From assembly GCA_022822905.1 (NCBI GenBank), contig JAJDYE010000016.1, positions 1 to 64,000 on the forward strand: a stretch of DNA of 64,000 nt, written 5' to 3'. This document shows, piece after piece, positions 26,599 through 34,343 of this stretch (positions are counted from its first letter, which is position 1; every line of letters begins with the position of its first letter). The notes beneath the pieces are model-generated. The model did not search any database. It saw nothing but the letters and a program-made list of their open reading frames with translations, and was not told the origin of the DNA. The position numbers and the translations under genes were made by a program. Source of the stretch: Acidimicrobiia bacterium (GTDB lineage: Bacteria; Actinomycetota; Acidimicrobiia; Acidimicrobiales; Bin134).

Positions 26599-27689
26599 GC
26601 AGTTCGACGGGGCGATTGTTCCGGGTAACGACGTTCGGGGAGTCCCACGGCGGCGGCATCGGCGCGGTGGTGGACGGCTGCCCTCCTCGGCTTTCGCTGA
26701 ACGAGGAGATGATCCAGCACGATCTCGACCGACGGCGACCAGGACAGAGCCGGCTCACCACATTGCGGGACGAGGCCGACAAGGTGGAGATCCTCTCGGG
26801 CGTATTCGAAGGCCAGACGCTGGGATCGCCCATTGCCATGCTGGTGGGCAACACCGATGCCCGGCCCAGTGCGTATGAGGACTTCAAGGACGTCTACCGG
26901 CCCTCCCACGCCGACTACACCACCGAGGCCAAGTACGGCATTCGCAACTGGCAGGGAGGAGGACGAGCCAGCGCCCGGGAGACGATCGGCCGGGTGGCGG
27001 CCGGTGCCATCGCCCGTCAGCTCCTTCGGACCGCGGCCGGCATTGAGGTGCTCGCCTGGGTGCGCCAGGTTGGCACCATCACGGCCGATGTCGATCCCGT
27101 TGCGGTGACTCTGGCCGATGTGGAGGCCGACGCCACCAGGTGCCCGTCGCACGAACACGCGGAGGCCATGACCGAGGCCATTGAAGCGGCCCGCCGCGAT
27201 GGAAACTCACTGGGTGGGATAGTCGAATGCGTGGCCCGAAGGGTGCCCCCCGGCCTGGGCGAGCCGGTGTTCGACAAGCTGGAGGCCGATTTGGCCAAGG
27301 CCGCCTTGTCTCTGCCCGCAGCCAAGGGGTTCGAGATCGGGTCGGGCTTCGCGGGGGTGACCATGACCGGTCGAGAGCACAACGATCCCTTTGCCCCCGG
27401 CCCTGACGGCCGGCCCCGCACTGCTTCCAACCGCTCAGGCGGAGTGCAAGGCGGAATTAGCAACGGAGAGGACATCGTGATCCGAGTGGGGTTCAAACCC
27501 ACCGCCACTATCGCTTCGCCCCAGGAGACCGTGGACCGCGACAACAACCCGGTCACCCTGGCCGCCCGCGGGCGTCACGACCCGTGCGTGCTGCCCCGAG
27601 CGGTGCCCATGGTGGAGGCCCAAGTGCTGCTGGTGCTGGCCGATCATTGGCTGCGCCAACAGGCCGTGGACGTGATCGACGGCTGCTGA
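26595..27689 (+). CDS. aroC: Chorismate synthase
   Basis: 364 aa, the usual length. Conserved signatures: [10 protein letters not shown] at the N-terminus, [27 protein letters not shown] and [12 protein letters not shown], with R, H and D residues for FMN and EPSP binding. It converts 5-enolpyruvylshikimate 3-phosphate to chorismate using reduced FMN. It overlaps the HicB-like gene by 4 bp and is followed after 4 bp by an enoyl-CoA hydratase gene, so it sits in a mixed operon rather than an aro cluster. Confidence 0.95.
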   Translation: MSSSTGRLFRVTTFGESHGGGIGAVVDGCPPRLSLNEEMIQHDLDRRRPGQSRLTTLRDEADKVEILSGVFEGQTLGSPIAMLVGNTDARPSAYEDFKDVYRPSHADYTTEAKYGIRNWQGGGRASARETIGRVAAGAIARQLLRTAAGIEVLAWVRQVGTITADVDPVAVTLADVEADATRCPSHEHAEAMTEAIEAARRDGNSLGGIVECVARRVPPGLGEPVFDKLEADLAKAALSLPAAKGFEIGSGFAGVTMTGREHNDPFAPGPDGRPRTASNRSGGVQGGISNGEDIVIRVGFKPTATIASPQETVDRDNNPVTLAARGRHDPCVLPRAVPMVEAQVLLVLADHWLRQQAVDVIDGC

Positions 27690-27693
27690 CGAT

Positions 27694-28482
27694 ATGGCCG
27701 AACCCGCCGAGAGAGCCGCCACCCCCGAAGACCAGCGCCTGCTTGTTGACGTCAGTGACCGCATGGCGGTCATCACACTGAACCGCCCCGAGGCCCGCAA
27801 CGCCATGACCAAGCGGATGCGCAACGACTTATGCGCCGCGCTGCGGGCAGCCGACGCCGACGACGGGGTAGACGCCGTCATCTTGACCGGGGCCGACCCG
27901 GTGTTCACCGGCGGTGTAGACCTACGAGAAGTGGCCGCCGACGGGGTTTCGGAAACCCCCGACGGGAACAAGCGGCAAGCCGAAGACCCAGCCCAGGCCT
28001 GTCGGGACACCGCCAAGCCCTTGATATGCGCGGTCAACGGCACCTGCGTGACCGGTGGCCTAGAGATAGCCCTGAGCTGTGACTTCATCGTGGCATCCGA
28101 CCAAGCAAGATTCGCCGACACCCACGCCAAGATCGGGGCTATCGCCGCATGGGGCATGACAGCGCTCCTACCTCGAGCAGTGGGCAAGCGTATGGCCAAG
28201 GAGATGACTGCTTCCGCCCGCTTCGTCTACGCCGAGGAGGCCCTCCGCATCGGCTTGGTCAACCACGTCGTCCCCCACGGCGAGCTTCTGGAATACGCCC
28301 GAGGGCTGGCCACCCAGATCGTGGCCGCCACCACCCCCGCCACCGCAGCCACGATGCGCATCTACGACGACACTGACGGCATGAGCTTCGCCGAGGCCAA
28401 AGACGTCGAAGAGCAGGCCATGCGCAACTGGACCGTCGACACTGACGACATGCAACGCCGCGGCCTCGGAAAGGGATCCTGA
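27694..28482 (+). CDS. Enoyl-CoA hydratase/isomerase family protein
   Basis: 262-aa crotonase fold: NRPEARNAMTKRMRND, the oxyanion-hole region PVFTGGVDLREVA, and the CVTGGLEIALSCDFIVAS strand-helix with ADTHAKIGAIAAWGMT downstream. The usual catalytic Glu position near AKIG is not clearly retained, so exact chemistry (hydratase, isomerase or thioesterase-like) is open. It lies in an operon between aroC and an LLM-type oxidoreductase. Confidence 0.85.
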   Translation: MAEPAERAATPEDQRLLVDVSDRMAVITLNRPEARNAMTKRMRNDLCAALRAADADDGVDAVILTGADPVFTGGVDLREVAADGVSETPDGNKRQAEDPAQACRDTAKPLICAVNGTCVTGGLEIALSCDFIVASDQARFADTHAKIGAIAAWGMTALLPRAVGKRMAKEMTASARFVYAEEALRIGLVNHVVPHGELLEYARGLATQIVAATTPATAATMRIYDDTDGMSFAEAKDVEEQAMRNWTVDTDDMQRRGLGKGS

Positions 28483-28483
28483 A

Positions 28484-29368
28484 ATGACCAGTGCTCCGCA
28501 GTTCAGCGTGTTCATGCCGCAAATGCGGATGGACATGGCCATCATCGAGGAGCGAGTGCGGGCCGCCGAGGCCAGCGGGTTTCACAAGATCGACCTCATG
28601 GATCATCTAAATCCGCCGTTGTTGTCGTCCGCTCCCATGTACGACGCCTTTGTGACCGCGGCGGCGGTGGCGGCGTGGACTGAGCGGGTGCGAATCGGCC
28701 ACATGGTGCTGTGCGGGCAGTTCCGCCATCCGGCACTGCTGGCCAAGATGGTTGTGAGCCTGGATCACTTCAGCGGAGGGCGCTTTGATCTGGGTATCGG
28801 GTGGGGCTCGGTCCCTGATGAGATGGAGCGTTTCGGCCTCGGTGACGAGCCGCCGGCGGTGAGGGCCGCCCGCCTGCGGGAGACCCTGGAGGTGGTGCAG
28901 GCCCTGCTTACCGGCGAACCCGTGAATCATCAGGGGCGGTTCTTCCAGATGGAGAACGCCCAGCAGCAGCCGACCCCGGTCAACGGCCACATCCCGATTG
29001 TGATCGGAGGCGCGGGCCGCAAGCTGACCATGCCGCTGGTGCGGGACTTCGCCGATTGGTGGAACTGCCCGGTGTACGGAATGGCCGAACTGGCTGAGTT
29101 GCTTCCACTCGCTGGCAACGCCCGATTGTCTGTGCAACGGGCCATCGGTTTGGCTCCGTCCTCGGCCGCCCGGGACGAGATAGTGGCCACCGCCCAGCGC
29201 CGGTTCGGCGACTGGGCCTTGGTGGCGGGTACCCCCGACGAGGTGGCCGAGGGCCTTCAGTCCGACCGGGAGATGGGTGCCGAACAGTTCGTGCTCCAGT
29301 TCAGCGACTTCGCCACCCCCGAAACGCTCGAGCTGTTCGCCGCTGAAGTGATGCCTGCGGTCACCTAG
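28484..29368 (+). CDS. LLM-class F420-dependent oxidoreductase
   Basis: 294 aa luciferase-like TIM-barrel protein: FSVFMPQMRMD, AEASGFHKIDLMDHL, RIGHMVLCGQFRHPALLAKM and SGGRFDLGIGWGSVPDE. These are the cofactor-binding stretches of actinobacterial F420-type members. It would transfer hydride between reduced F420 (or FMN) and an unknown substrate. It starts 1 bp after the hydratase stop, so it belongs to the same operon. Confidence 0.85.
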   Translation: MTSAPQFSVFMPQMRMDMAIIEERVRAAEASGFHKIDLMDHLNPPLLSSAPMYDAFVTAAAVAAWTERVRIGHMVLCGQFRHPALLAKMVVSLDHFSGGRFDLGIGWGSVPDEMERFGLGDEPPAVRAARLRETLEVVQALLTGEPVNHQGRFFQMENAQQQPTPVNGHIPIVIGGAGRKLTMPLVRDFADWWNCPVYGMAELAELLPLAGNARLSVQRAIGLAPSSAARDEIVATAQRRFGDWALVAGTPDEVAEGLQSDREMGAEQFVLQFSDFATPETLELFAAEVMPAVT

Positions 29369-29420
29369 CCACCCTTTTCTGCTTTCTCCGGCAGCAGAAC
29401 TCCCCCGTATCATCCGACTC

Positions 29421-30131
29421 ATGGGAGCTGATGAGAGGGCCAGTCGAGCAGGGCGTTTCAAGCAGGCCCTTTTGGCCAGCGATGACGTGGCCATCATCGC
29501 TGAGATCAAGCGTCGCTCCCCGTCTCGGGGCGATCTGAACACAGACCTCGACCCAGCTGAATTGGCAGTGGCCTATCGCGACGGCGGGGCGTCCTGTTTG
29601 TCGGTGCTCACCAATCAAGAAATGTTCGGCGGCAGCGGCGACGACCTGGCCGCGGCGTCCCGATCCTCTGGGTTGCCCGTCCTCCGCAAGGATTTCATCA
29701 CCAGCGTCGAAGACGTCCATAAATCCCATGAGATGGGGGCCGATGCACTGCTGCTGATCGTGGCCGACCTCACCGGTGCCCAGTTGGCCGAGCTCCACGA
29801 TCTGGCTCTGTCGCTGGGCATGGACGTACTCACCGAGGTGAAATCGGAAAGCGAGCTAGGCATCGCCCTTGAAGCGGGGGCCGACATCATCGGCGTAAAC
29901 CAACGGGAGAAGCCGAAGAGCGCGGCCTTCACCATGGACTACCAGCGAGCTGAGCGCATGGCACCGCTATTGCCCGATCACGTGGTGAAGGTGGCCGAGT
30001 CGGGCATCGCCGTGTCCGGCGGCACCACGATGGCCGCGGTTCGCGACGCTGGCTACGATGCCGCCCTTATTGGTGAGGCTCTGGTGACCTCCGGTGACCC
30101 CAAAGAGCGACTACAAGAGCTGCTCTCCTAG
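29421..30131 (+). CDS. trpC: Indole-3-glycerol-phosphate synthase-like protein
   Basis: 236 aa. The barrel motifs of IGPS are clear: IIAEIKRRSPSRG, LRKDFITS with the catalytic Lys, ADALLLIVADL, DVLTEVKSESEL, GVNQRE, and VAESGIAVSG. It lacks about 25-30 residues at the N-terminus found in most TrpC proteins, and the loop after GVNQR (EKPKSAAFTMDYQRAERM) departs from the usual NRDLxTF. TATCAT (29408-29413) lies 7 nt before the ATG, supporting this start. It may be the sole TrpC or a specialised paralogue. Confidence 0.75.
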   Translation: MGADERASRAGRFKQALLASDDVAIIAEIKRRSPSRGDLNTDLDPAELAVAYRDGGASCLSVLTNQEMFGGSGDDLAAASRSSGLPVLRKDFITSVEDVHKSHEMGADALLLIVADLTGAQLAELHDLALSLGMDVLTEVKSESELGIALEAGADIIGVNQREKPKSAAFTMDYQRAERMAPLLPDHVVKVAESGIAVSGGTTMAAVRDAGYDAALIGEALVTSGDPKERLQELLS

Positions 30132-30526
30132 CGGTTAGCCAACCGTCCAGCTGCCGTGCCCCTCAGCACTTGGGTGCCGTGCTGATCGGTGGTGGATATG
30201 TCCACTTCCACTGAGCCATCGTCATGCACCGCGGTCACCACCAGCTCGGTGGCCAGCGTGTCGCCCGGCCACACCGGTTTGAGGAAATCAGCCCCGTAGC
30301 GCTGCAATCCCTCATCCCCAAACACCGTTATCAGGGCCTGTCCGGTGATGCCCATGGTCAGCATGCCGTGAGCGAAGAGCTGGTCGAAGCCGTGGGTGGT
30401 GGCGTAGATCTCATCGTGGTGGAAGGGGTGGAAGTCGCCGGAGGCCCCCGCGTAGGCCACCAGCTGCGTTCGGGTGAGCCCTTCGGCCACCACCTGGCGG
30501 TGTCGAGCGCCAACCTCGGGCTTCAT
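30128..30526 (-). CDS. MaoC-like dehydratase, catalytic hot-dog subunit
   Basis: 132 aa from the ATG at 30526. The hydratase-2 motif is present as YAGASGDFHPFHHDE with Asp and His, followed by GHM-like FAHGMLTMGITGQAL. The start overlaps the stop of the gene for the N-terminal partner by 4 bp (ATGA). Together they should form a heterodimer like HadAB/HadBC, which hydrates or dehydrates beta-hydroxyacyl thioesters. Confidence 0.82.
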   Translation of the reverse strand: MKPEVGARHRQVVAEGLTRTQLVAYAGASGDFHPFHHDEIYATTHGFDQLFAHGMLTMGITGQALITVFGDEGLQRYGADFLKPVWPGDTLATELVVTAVHDDGSVEVDISTTDQHGTQVLRGTAAGRLANR

Positions 30527-30945
30527 TCCCGCACCTCTTTGGCCGCCCTCACGTTGATCCACCGGGCGGTCACACAGGGCTGACCGTCGGCGTCAACAAA
30601 GGTGGTGACAATCTCCCGGAACCGCAACTGGCCACCACGACGCCCTTGCTTGGTCCACTCCTCCCCGTCGGCCACGGTGGCGGTGAGCACTTCGCCGGCA
30701 CGGGGGTGGCGGTGGTACTCGAACACCATCCCAGCGTGGAACCCTGAGCCAGACTCGGGCGCCACCGGCGGCCACGGCCGGTCAGACCGCAAGCGGCGGT
30801 CATAGTCGGGGTCGTAGCGGTCGGCGGCCACCATGAATGTGGGAGGGGCTGCCGCGTCGGGGTCGAAAGGCGCGTCGTGGTCGCCCACTGCCCGCTTGAA
30901 CTCCTGAATGTGGCCCGCCTCAATGGGGAATTCGAATGAGCGCAT
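30523..30945 (-). CDS. FAS1-like dehydratase, non-catalytic hot-dog subunit
   Basis: 140 aa with the HadA/HadC-type N-terminal domain: IQEFKRAVGDHDAPFDP, PPTFMVAADRY, then HAGMVFEYHRHPRAGEVLTA. It has no MaoC catalytic DxxxxH. An SD sequence (AGGAGGAAT) directly precedes the ATG. It is the structural partner of the next gene and lies 7 bp after the quinone-oxidoreductase-type gene in a four-gene minus-strand operon. Confidence 0.8.
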   Translation of the reverse strand: MRSFEFPIEAGHIQEFKRAVGDHDAPFDPDAAAPPTFMVAADRYDPDYDRRLRSDRPWPPVAPESGSGFHAGMVFEYHRHPRAGEVLTATVADGEEWTKQGRRGGQLRFREIVTTFVDADGQPCVTARWINVRAAKEVRE

Positions 30946-30952
30946 ATTCCTC

Positions 30953-31912
30953 CTAGGGAACGAGCACGATCTTGCCGAAGAAGTCGGAACTTTCCATCAG
31001 CTGGTGAGCATCTGCGATCTCCTCTAGGGCGAACGTTGCGGCGATCACCGGCTTTACCTGTCCCTGAGCGATCATGGCTAGCAAACCCCGCATGATGGCC
31101 GCGATCCGTTGATTGTCGGGGCGGCCCACCCCCATGAGGGTGATGCCCTTCACGAACAATTGGCCCAAGTGCAATTCCCCCATGTGCCCGGCAGTGACCC
31201 CGCAGGTCACAAACCGGCCTTCAGGAGCCAGCGACCTCACTGCGGAGGCGAACACCGGGGTGCCCACATGGTCGAGCACCACGTCCACCCCCTTCCCGTC
31301 GGTGGCCTCTCGCACCGCCGCGACAATGTCTTCGTTGTAGTGATCGACGGCCAACTCCGCGCCCAGCTCCATCGCTTGAGCCCGTTTGTTGGCACTACCC
31401 GCTGTGGCGATGACCCGACAGTCCATGGCTCGGGCAATCTGAATCCCAAAGCTGCCCACCCCCGAACCAGCAGCCATCACCAGCACGGTCTCCCCCGGCT
31501 GGATCTGGGCCTTCTCGATGAGGGCCTGATGGGCTGAGCGACCTGCGGTAGGGGTGGCCCCACCAGCCTCGAAGCTGACCCCGTCAGGCAAGGGGAATGT
31601 CAGCTCCGCGGGAGCCAGCGCCATCGATGCGTGAGTCCGCTCCCCTGATGCCACCACCCGGTCTCCAGGAGCGACCGACGTCACCTGCGCCCCCACCGCC
31701 TCAACCACACCGGCAATGTCGCGCCCGCCCACATGCTGAGGCCAACGCAGCTTCATGCCATGTGAGCCCTCCCGCCAGTACACGTCCACCCGATCCATCG
31801 ATGTGGCCTTCACCCCGATCAGCACGTCGTGCGGGCCCGACACGGGGTCGGGCAGCTCCCCCACCCGCAGCACATCCAGCCCGCCCTGGGTCTCGTGGTA
31901 GGCGGCCCGCAT
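30953..31912 (-). CDS. Zinc-free MDR oxidoreductase (quinone reductase type)
   Basis: 319 aa medium-chain dehydrogenase. GroES-like N-terminus (MRAAYHETQGGLDVLRVGEL), no structural-zinc cysteine cluster, and the NADPH motif AAGSGVGSFGIQIA. It fits NADPH:quinone oxidoreductase/enoyl-reductase-like proteins. The start lies 2 bp after the upstream SnoaL-like stop, and the downstream genes form a hydratase pair, so the operon may process an unsaturated or carbonyl substrate. Confidence 0.83.
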   Translation of the reverse strand: MRAAYHETQGGLDVLRVGELPDPVSGPHDVLIGVKATSMDRVDVYWREGSHGMKLRWPQHVGGRDIAGVVEAVGAQVTSVAPGDRVVASGERTHASMALAPAELTFPLPDGVSFEAGGATPTAGRSAHQALIEKAQIQPGETVLVMAAGSGVGSFGIQIARAMDCRVIATAGSANKRAQAMELGAELAVDHYNEDIVAAVREATDGKGVDVVLDHVGTPVFASAVRSLAPEGRFVTCGVTAGHMGELHLGQLFVKGITLMGVGRPDNQRIAAIMRGLLAMIAQGQVKPVIAATFALEEIADAHQLMESSDFFGKIVLVP

Positions 31913-31914
31913 GG

Positions 31915-32544
31915 TCAGCGCACTCGCACGCTGGGGAGTCCTTCGGCGTTACCCCGCAGCCAGATCAGGAACTCCTCCACCGGCGCAGGCTCGGCCACAT
32001 CGGTGAGCTCGTCCAGGCGCGATTCCCAGAACTCCCGATAAGTGGGCCAGAACTCGTGCCACGCCCCCTCGTAGGGCTCCTCATCGGGCCAGCGCATCTT
32101 TTTGTCCCCGATCGGCGGTGCATTCAGATCGGTGGCGTACCAGTACAGGGGCAGGCGCCGCCGGAAGTACCAGCGACCGTCGATGCGCTCGTAGTCGTCC
32201 CAGTACATCATGGTCATGATTACCCACTCATCGCCGGTCTCATGCTCGTTACGGGAGTACACCACCCCCCGGGCCCGATTGGGCCCGTCGAACTCGATTA
32301 TGTGGTTGCCGGTCACATGAGCAGTGCCGGTGAACTGGCTGCTCATCGTTTCGCGGAACCACTCGGCCAGCGCAGCCCTTCCCGACCGCCCCCGGCCCAC
32401 CTGAACATCAGCGGGGAACAGGCTGACCCAGGCATCGGTTGCCCGCATATCCAACGCCAGGCAGTAGCGGGCAGCCAACCCCCGGATCTCCTCGATGGAT
32501 TCCAGCCGCTTCAGCCGTTCCTCCAGCGATTCTGTGGACTCCAT
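31915..32544 (-). CDS. SnoaL-like (NTF2-fold) protein
   Basis: 209 aa. The opening helix (LESIEEIRGLAARYCLALD) and the buried Asp/His-type pocket (TGTAHVTGNHIIEFDG, RWYFRRRLPLYWYATD) are those of SnoaL_4/NTF2-like proteins, which isomerise, dehydrate or simply bind hydrophobic compounds. TAAGTT (32551-32556, minus strand) ends 6 nt before the ATG. It is first gene of the four-gene operon down to 30128. Confidence 0.75.
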   Translation of the reverse strand: MESTESLEERLKRLESIEEIRGLAARYCLALDMRATDAWVSLFPADVQVGRGRSGRAALAEWFRETMSSQFTGTAHVTGNHIIEFDGPNRARGVVYSRNEHETGDEWVIMTMMYWDDYERIDGRWYFRRRLPLYWYATDLNAPPIGDKKMRWPDEEPYEGAWHEFWPTYREFWESRLDELTDVAEPAPVEEFLIWLRGNAEGLPSVRVR

Positions 32545-32550
32545 GGCGGC

Positions 32551-32570
32551 AACTTAGCGGGGACTAGAGT
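32551..32570. promoter_or_regulatory. Divergent -10 elements
   Basis: TAAGTT on the minus strand (32551-32556) is 6 nt from the SnoaL-like ATG, and TAGAGT on the plus strand (32565-32570) is 8 nt from the hydrolase ATG at 32579. The whole intergenic region is only 34 bp, so both transcripts would have almost no leader. Confidence 0.45.
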
Positions 32571-32578
32571 TCGGCCCC

Positions 32579-33277
32579 ATGACCGCAGGAGTTGTTTTGG
32601 CCCATGGGGCGTTTCACGGACCGTGGTGTTGGGAGCGGGTGCAGGAGTGCTTGAGGGACATGGGCATCGCCGTCCACGCTTCCGATCTGTGCCGTCCGAC
32701 CACCGCAGAGGACATCGCCGCATTCCAGGCCGATGTGAACGGCATGAGAGAGCATTTGGGTGGTGATGGGCCAGTGGTGGCTGTGGGCCATTCGCTCGGC
32801 GGCCTGTCTATCTCCGGGCTCGACCCCGCCACGGTGGACCACCTGGTGTACCTGGCCGCCATCCTCCCGGGCGACGAGAGCGGCGAGGAGAACCCGCCTG
32901 ATGTGGCCGAGGCGGTGATCGCCGAGAACTTCTTCCCTCCTCTTGAGCACGGCGAAGACGGCTACAGCTCGGTGAAGCCCGGGGCCGCGGGCGACCTCTT
33001 CTACCACGACTGCACTCCTGAGGATGTCGCCTGGGCTGAGTCCCAGCTCCGCCCCCAGCCTCTGGGCCAAGCGCCGTACAGCTTCGCTAGGGCAGCCTGG
33101 CGGGATGTGGAGTCCACCTACATCGTGTGCGCCGACGACCGCACCCTGACCGCCGAGTTCCAGCGGACATGCGCGGGCCTGGTCGGCAGCTCCGTGGTGA
33201 TGGAGGGCAGCCACTCCCCCATGCTGGCCCAGCCCGAGGCCGTGGCCACGGTGATTGCCCAGGCCGCAGGCCAGTAG
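32579..33277 (+). CDS. Alpha/beta-hydrolase
   Basis: 232 aa. Oxyanion region LAHGAFHGPWCW, nucleophile elbow GHSLGG, acid in CADDRTL, and the catalytic His in EGSHSPM. The AHGAFHGPWCW start is typical of the small esterase/hydroxynitrile-lyase-like group. The substrate is unknown. The aldo-keto reductase gene follows after 34 bp on the same strand. Confidence 0.83.
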   Translation: MTAGVVLAHGAFHGPWCWERVQECLRDMGIAVHASDLCRPTTAEDIAAFQADVNGMREHLGGDGPVVAVGHSLGGLSISGLDPATVDHLVYLAAILPGDESGEENPPDVAEAVIAENFFPPLEHGEDGYSSVKPGAAGDLFYHDCTPEDVAWAESQLRPQPLGQAPYSFARAAWRDVESTYIVCADDRTLTAEFQRTCAGLVGSSVVMEGSHSPMLAQPEAVATVIAQAAGQ

Positions 33278-33311
33278 CTCCAGTTCGTCGAACCACTCGA
33301 AGGGAATCCCC

Positions 33312-34343
33312 ATGGAATATCGCACGCTGGGAGGCTCCGGAGTCCAGGTGAGCACCCTGTGCTTGGGGGCCATGATGTACGGTCCCGCGGGCAATAACGA
33401 CGAGGCCGAGTGCGCGGCTATGACCCATAAGGCGCTTGACGCGGGGATCAACTTCATCGACACCGCCGACCGCTACAGCATGGGCATCTCCGAGGAAATT
33501 GTCGGACGGGCCATCAAGGGGCGGCGCGACAACGTGGTGCTGGCTACCAAGTTCTACGGCCCGATGGGCGATGACATCAACATGCAGGGCGGATCCCGCC
33601 GCTGGATCACTCAAGCGGTTGAGGACAGCCTGCGCCGCCTGGACACCGACTACATCGACCTGTACCAGATGCACCGCCCCGACCCCCGCACCGACTTCGG
33701 CGACACTCTGGCCACGCTCACCGACCTGGTGCGGGCCGGCAAGATCCGCATGATCGGCACCTCCACCTTCCCCGCCGAACTCATTGTGGAAGGCCAATGG
33801 GCCGCCGAGCGCCGCGGATTGGAGCGGGTCCGCTGCGAGCAACCCCCTTACTCCATCTTCACCCGGGAGATCGAGCGGGCGGTACTGCCCACCTGCCTGG
33901 CCTACGACATGGGCGTGATCGTGTGGAGCCCGCTCAACGGCGGCTGGCTCACCGGCAAATACCGCAAAGACGCCGACTGGCCGGAGAACTCCCGGGCCAC
34001 CCGCAATCTGGTCAGCGCCAAACGCTGGGACCGGGAAAACCCTGTAGTGGCCCACAAGCTCGATCTCGTGGAGGAACTCGACACCCTCGCCGCCGAGGCG
34101 GGCTGTTCAATGGCCACTTTGGCCTATGCCTTCACCCTGGCCCACCCCGCAGTCACCTCCACTATCATCGGCCCCCGCACCCCCCAACAACTCGACGCCG
34201 CCTTAGAAGACCCCGATCTGCGGCTAACCAGCGATGTCCTAGACCGAATCGACGAACTGGTCCCTCCCGGCAAAGACCTAAACCCCGACGACGCCTTCTA
34301 CATCCCCCCAGCAGTCTCCAACCCCGCCCTTCGGAGGATCTAG
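33312..34343 (+). CDS. Aldo/keto reductase
   Basis: 343 aa from the ATG at 33312, which has GAAGGGAAT upstream; an earlier in-frame start lies inside the previous gene's tail. AKR signatures: MEYRTLGGSGVQVSTLCLGAMM, NFIDTADRYSMG with catalytic Asp and Tyr, VLATKFYGPMG with Lys, LYQMHRPD with His, and IIGPRTPQQLDAAL for NADP binding. It belongs to the Tas/YajO-like group that reduces aldehydes and ketones. The stop overlaps the convergent transporter gene. Confidence 0.88.
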   Translation: MEYRTLGGSGVQVSTLCLGAMMYGPAGNNDEAECAAMTHKALDAGINFIDTADRYSMGISEEIVGRAIKGRRDNVVLATKFYGPMGDDINMQGGSRRWITQAVEDSLRRLDTDYIDLYQMHRPDPRTDFGDTLATLTDLVRAGKIRMIGTSTFPAELIVEGQWAAERRGLERVRCEQPPYSIFTREIERAVLPTCLAYDMGVIVWSPLNGGWLTGKYRKDADWPENSRATRNLVSAKRWDRENPVVAHKLDLVEELDTLAAEAGCSMATLAYAFTLAHPAVTSTIIGPRTPQQLDAALEDPDLRLTSDVLDRIDELVPPGKDLNPDDAFYIPPAVSNPALRRI

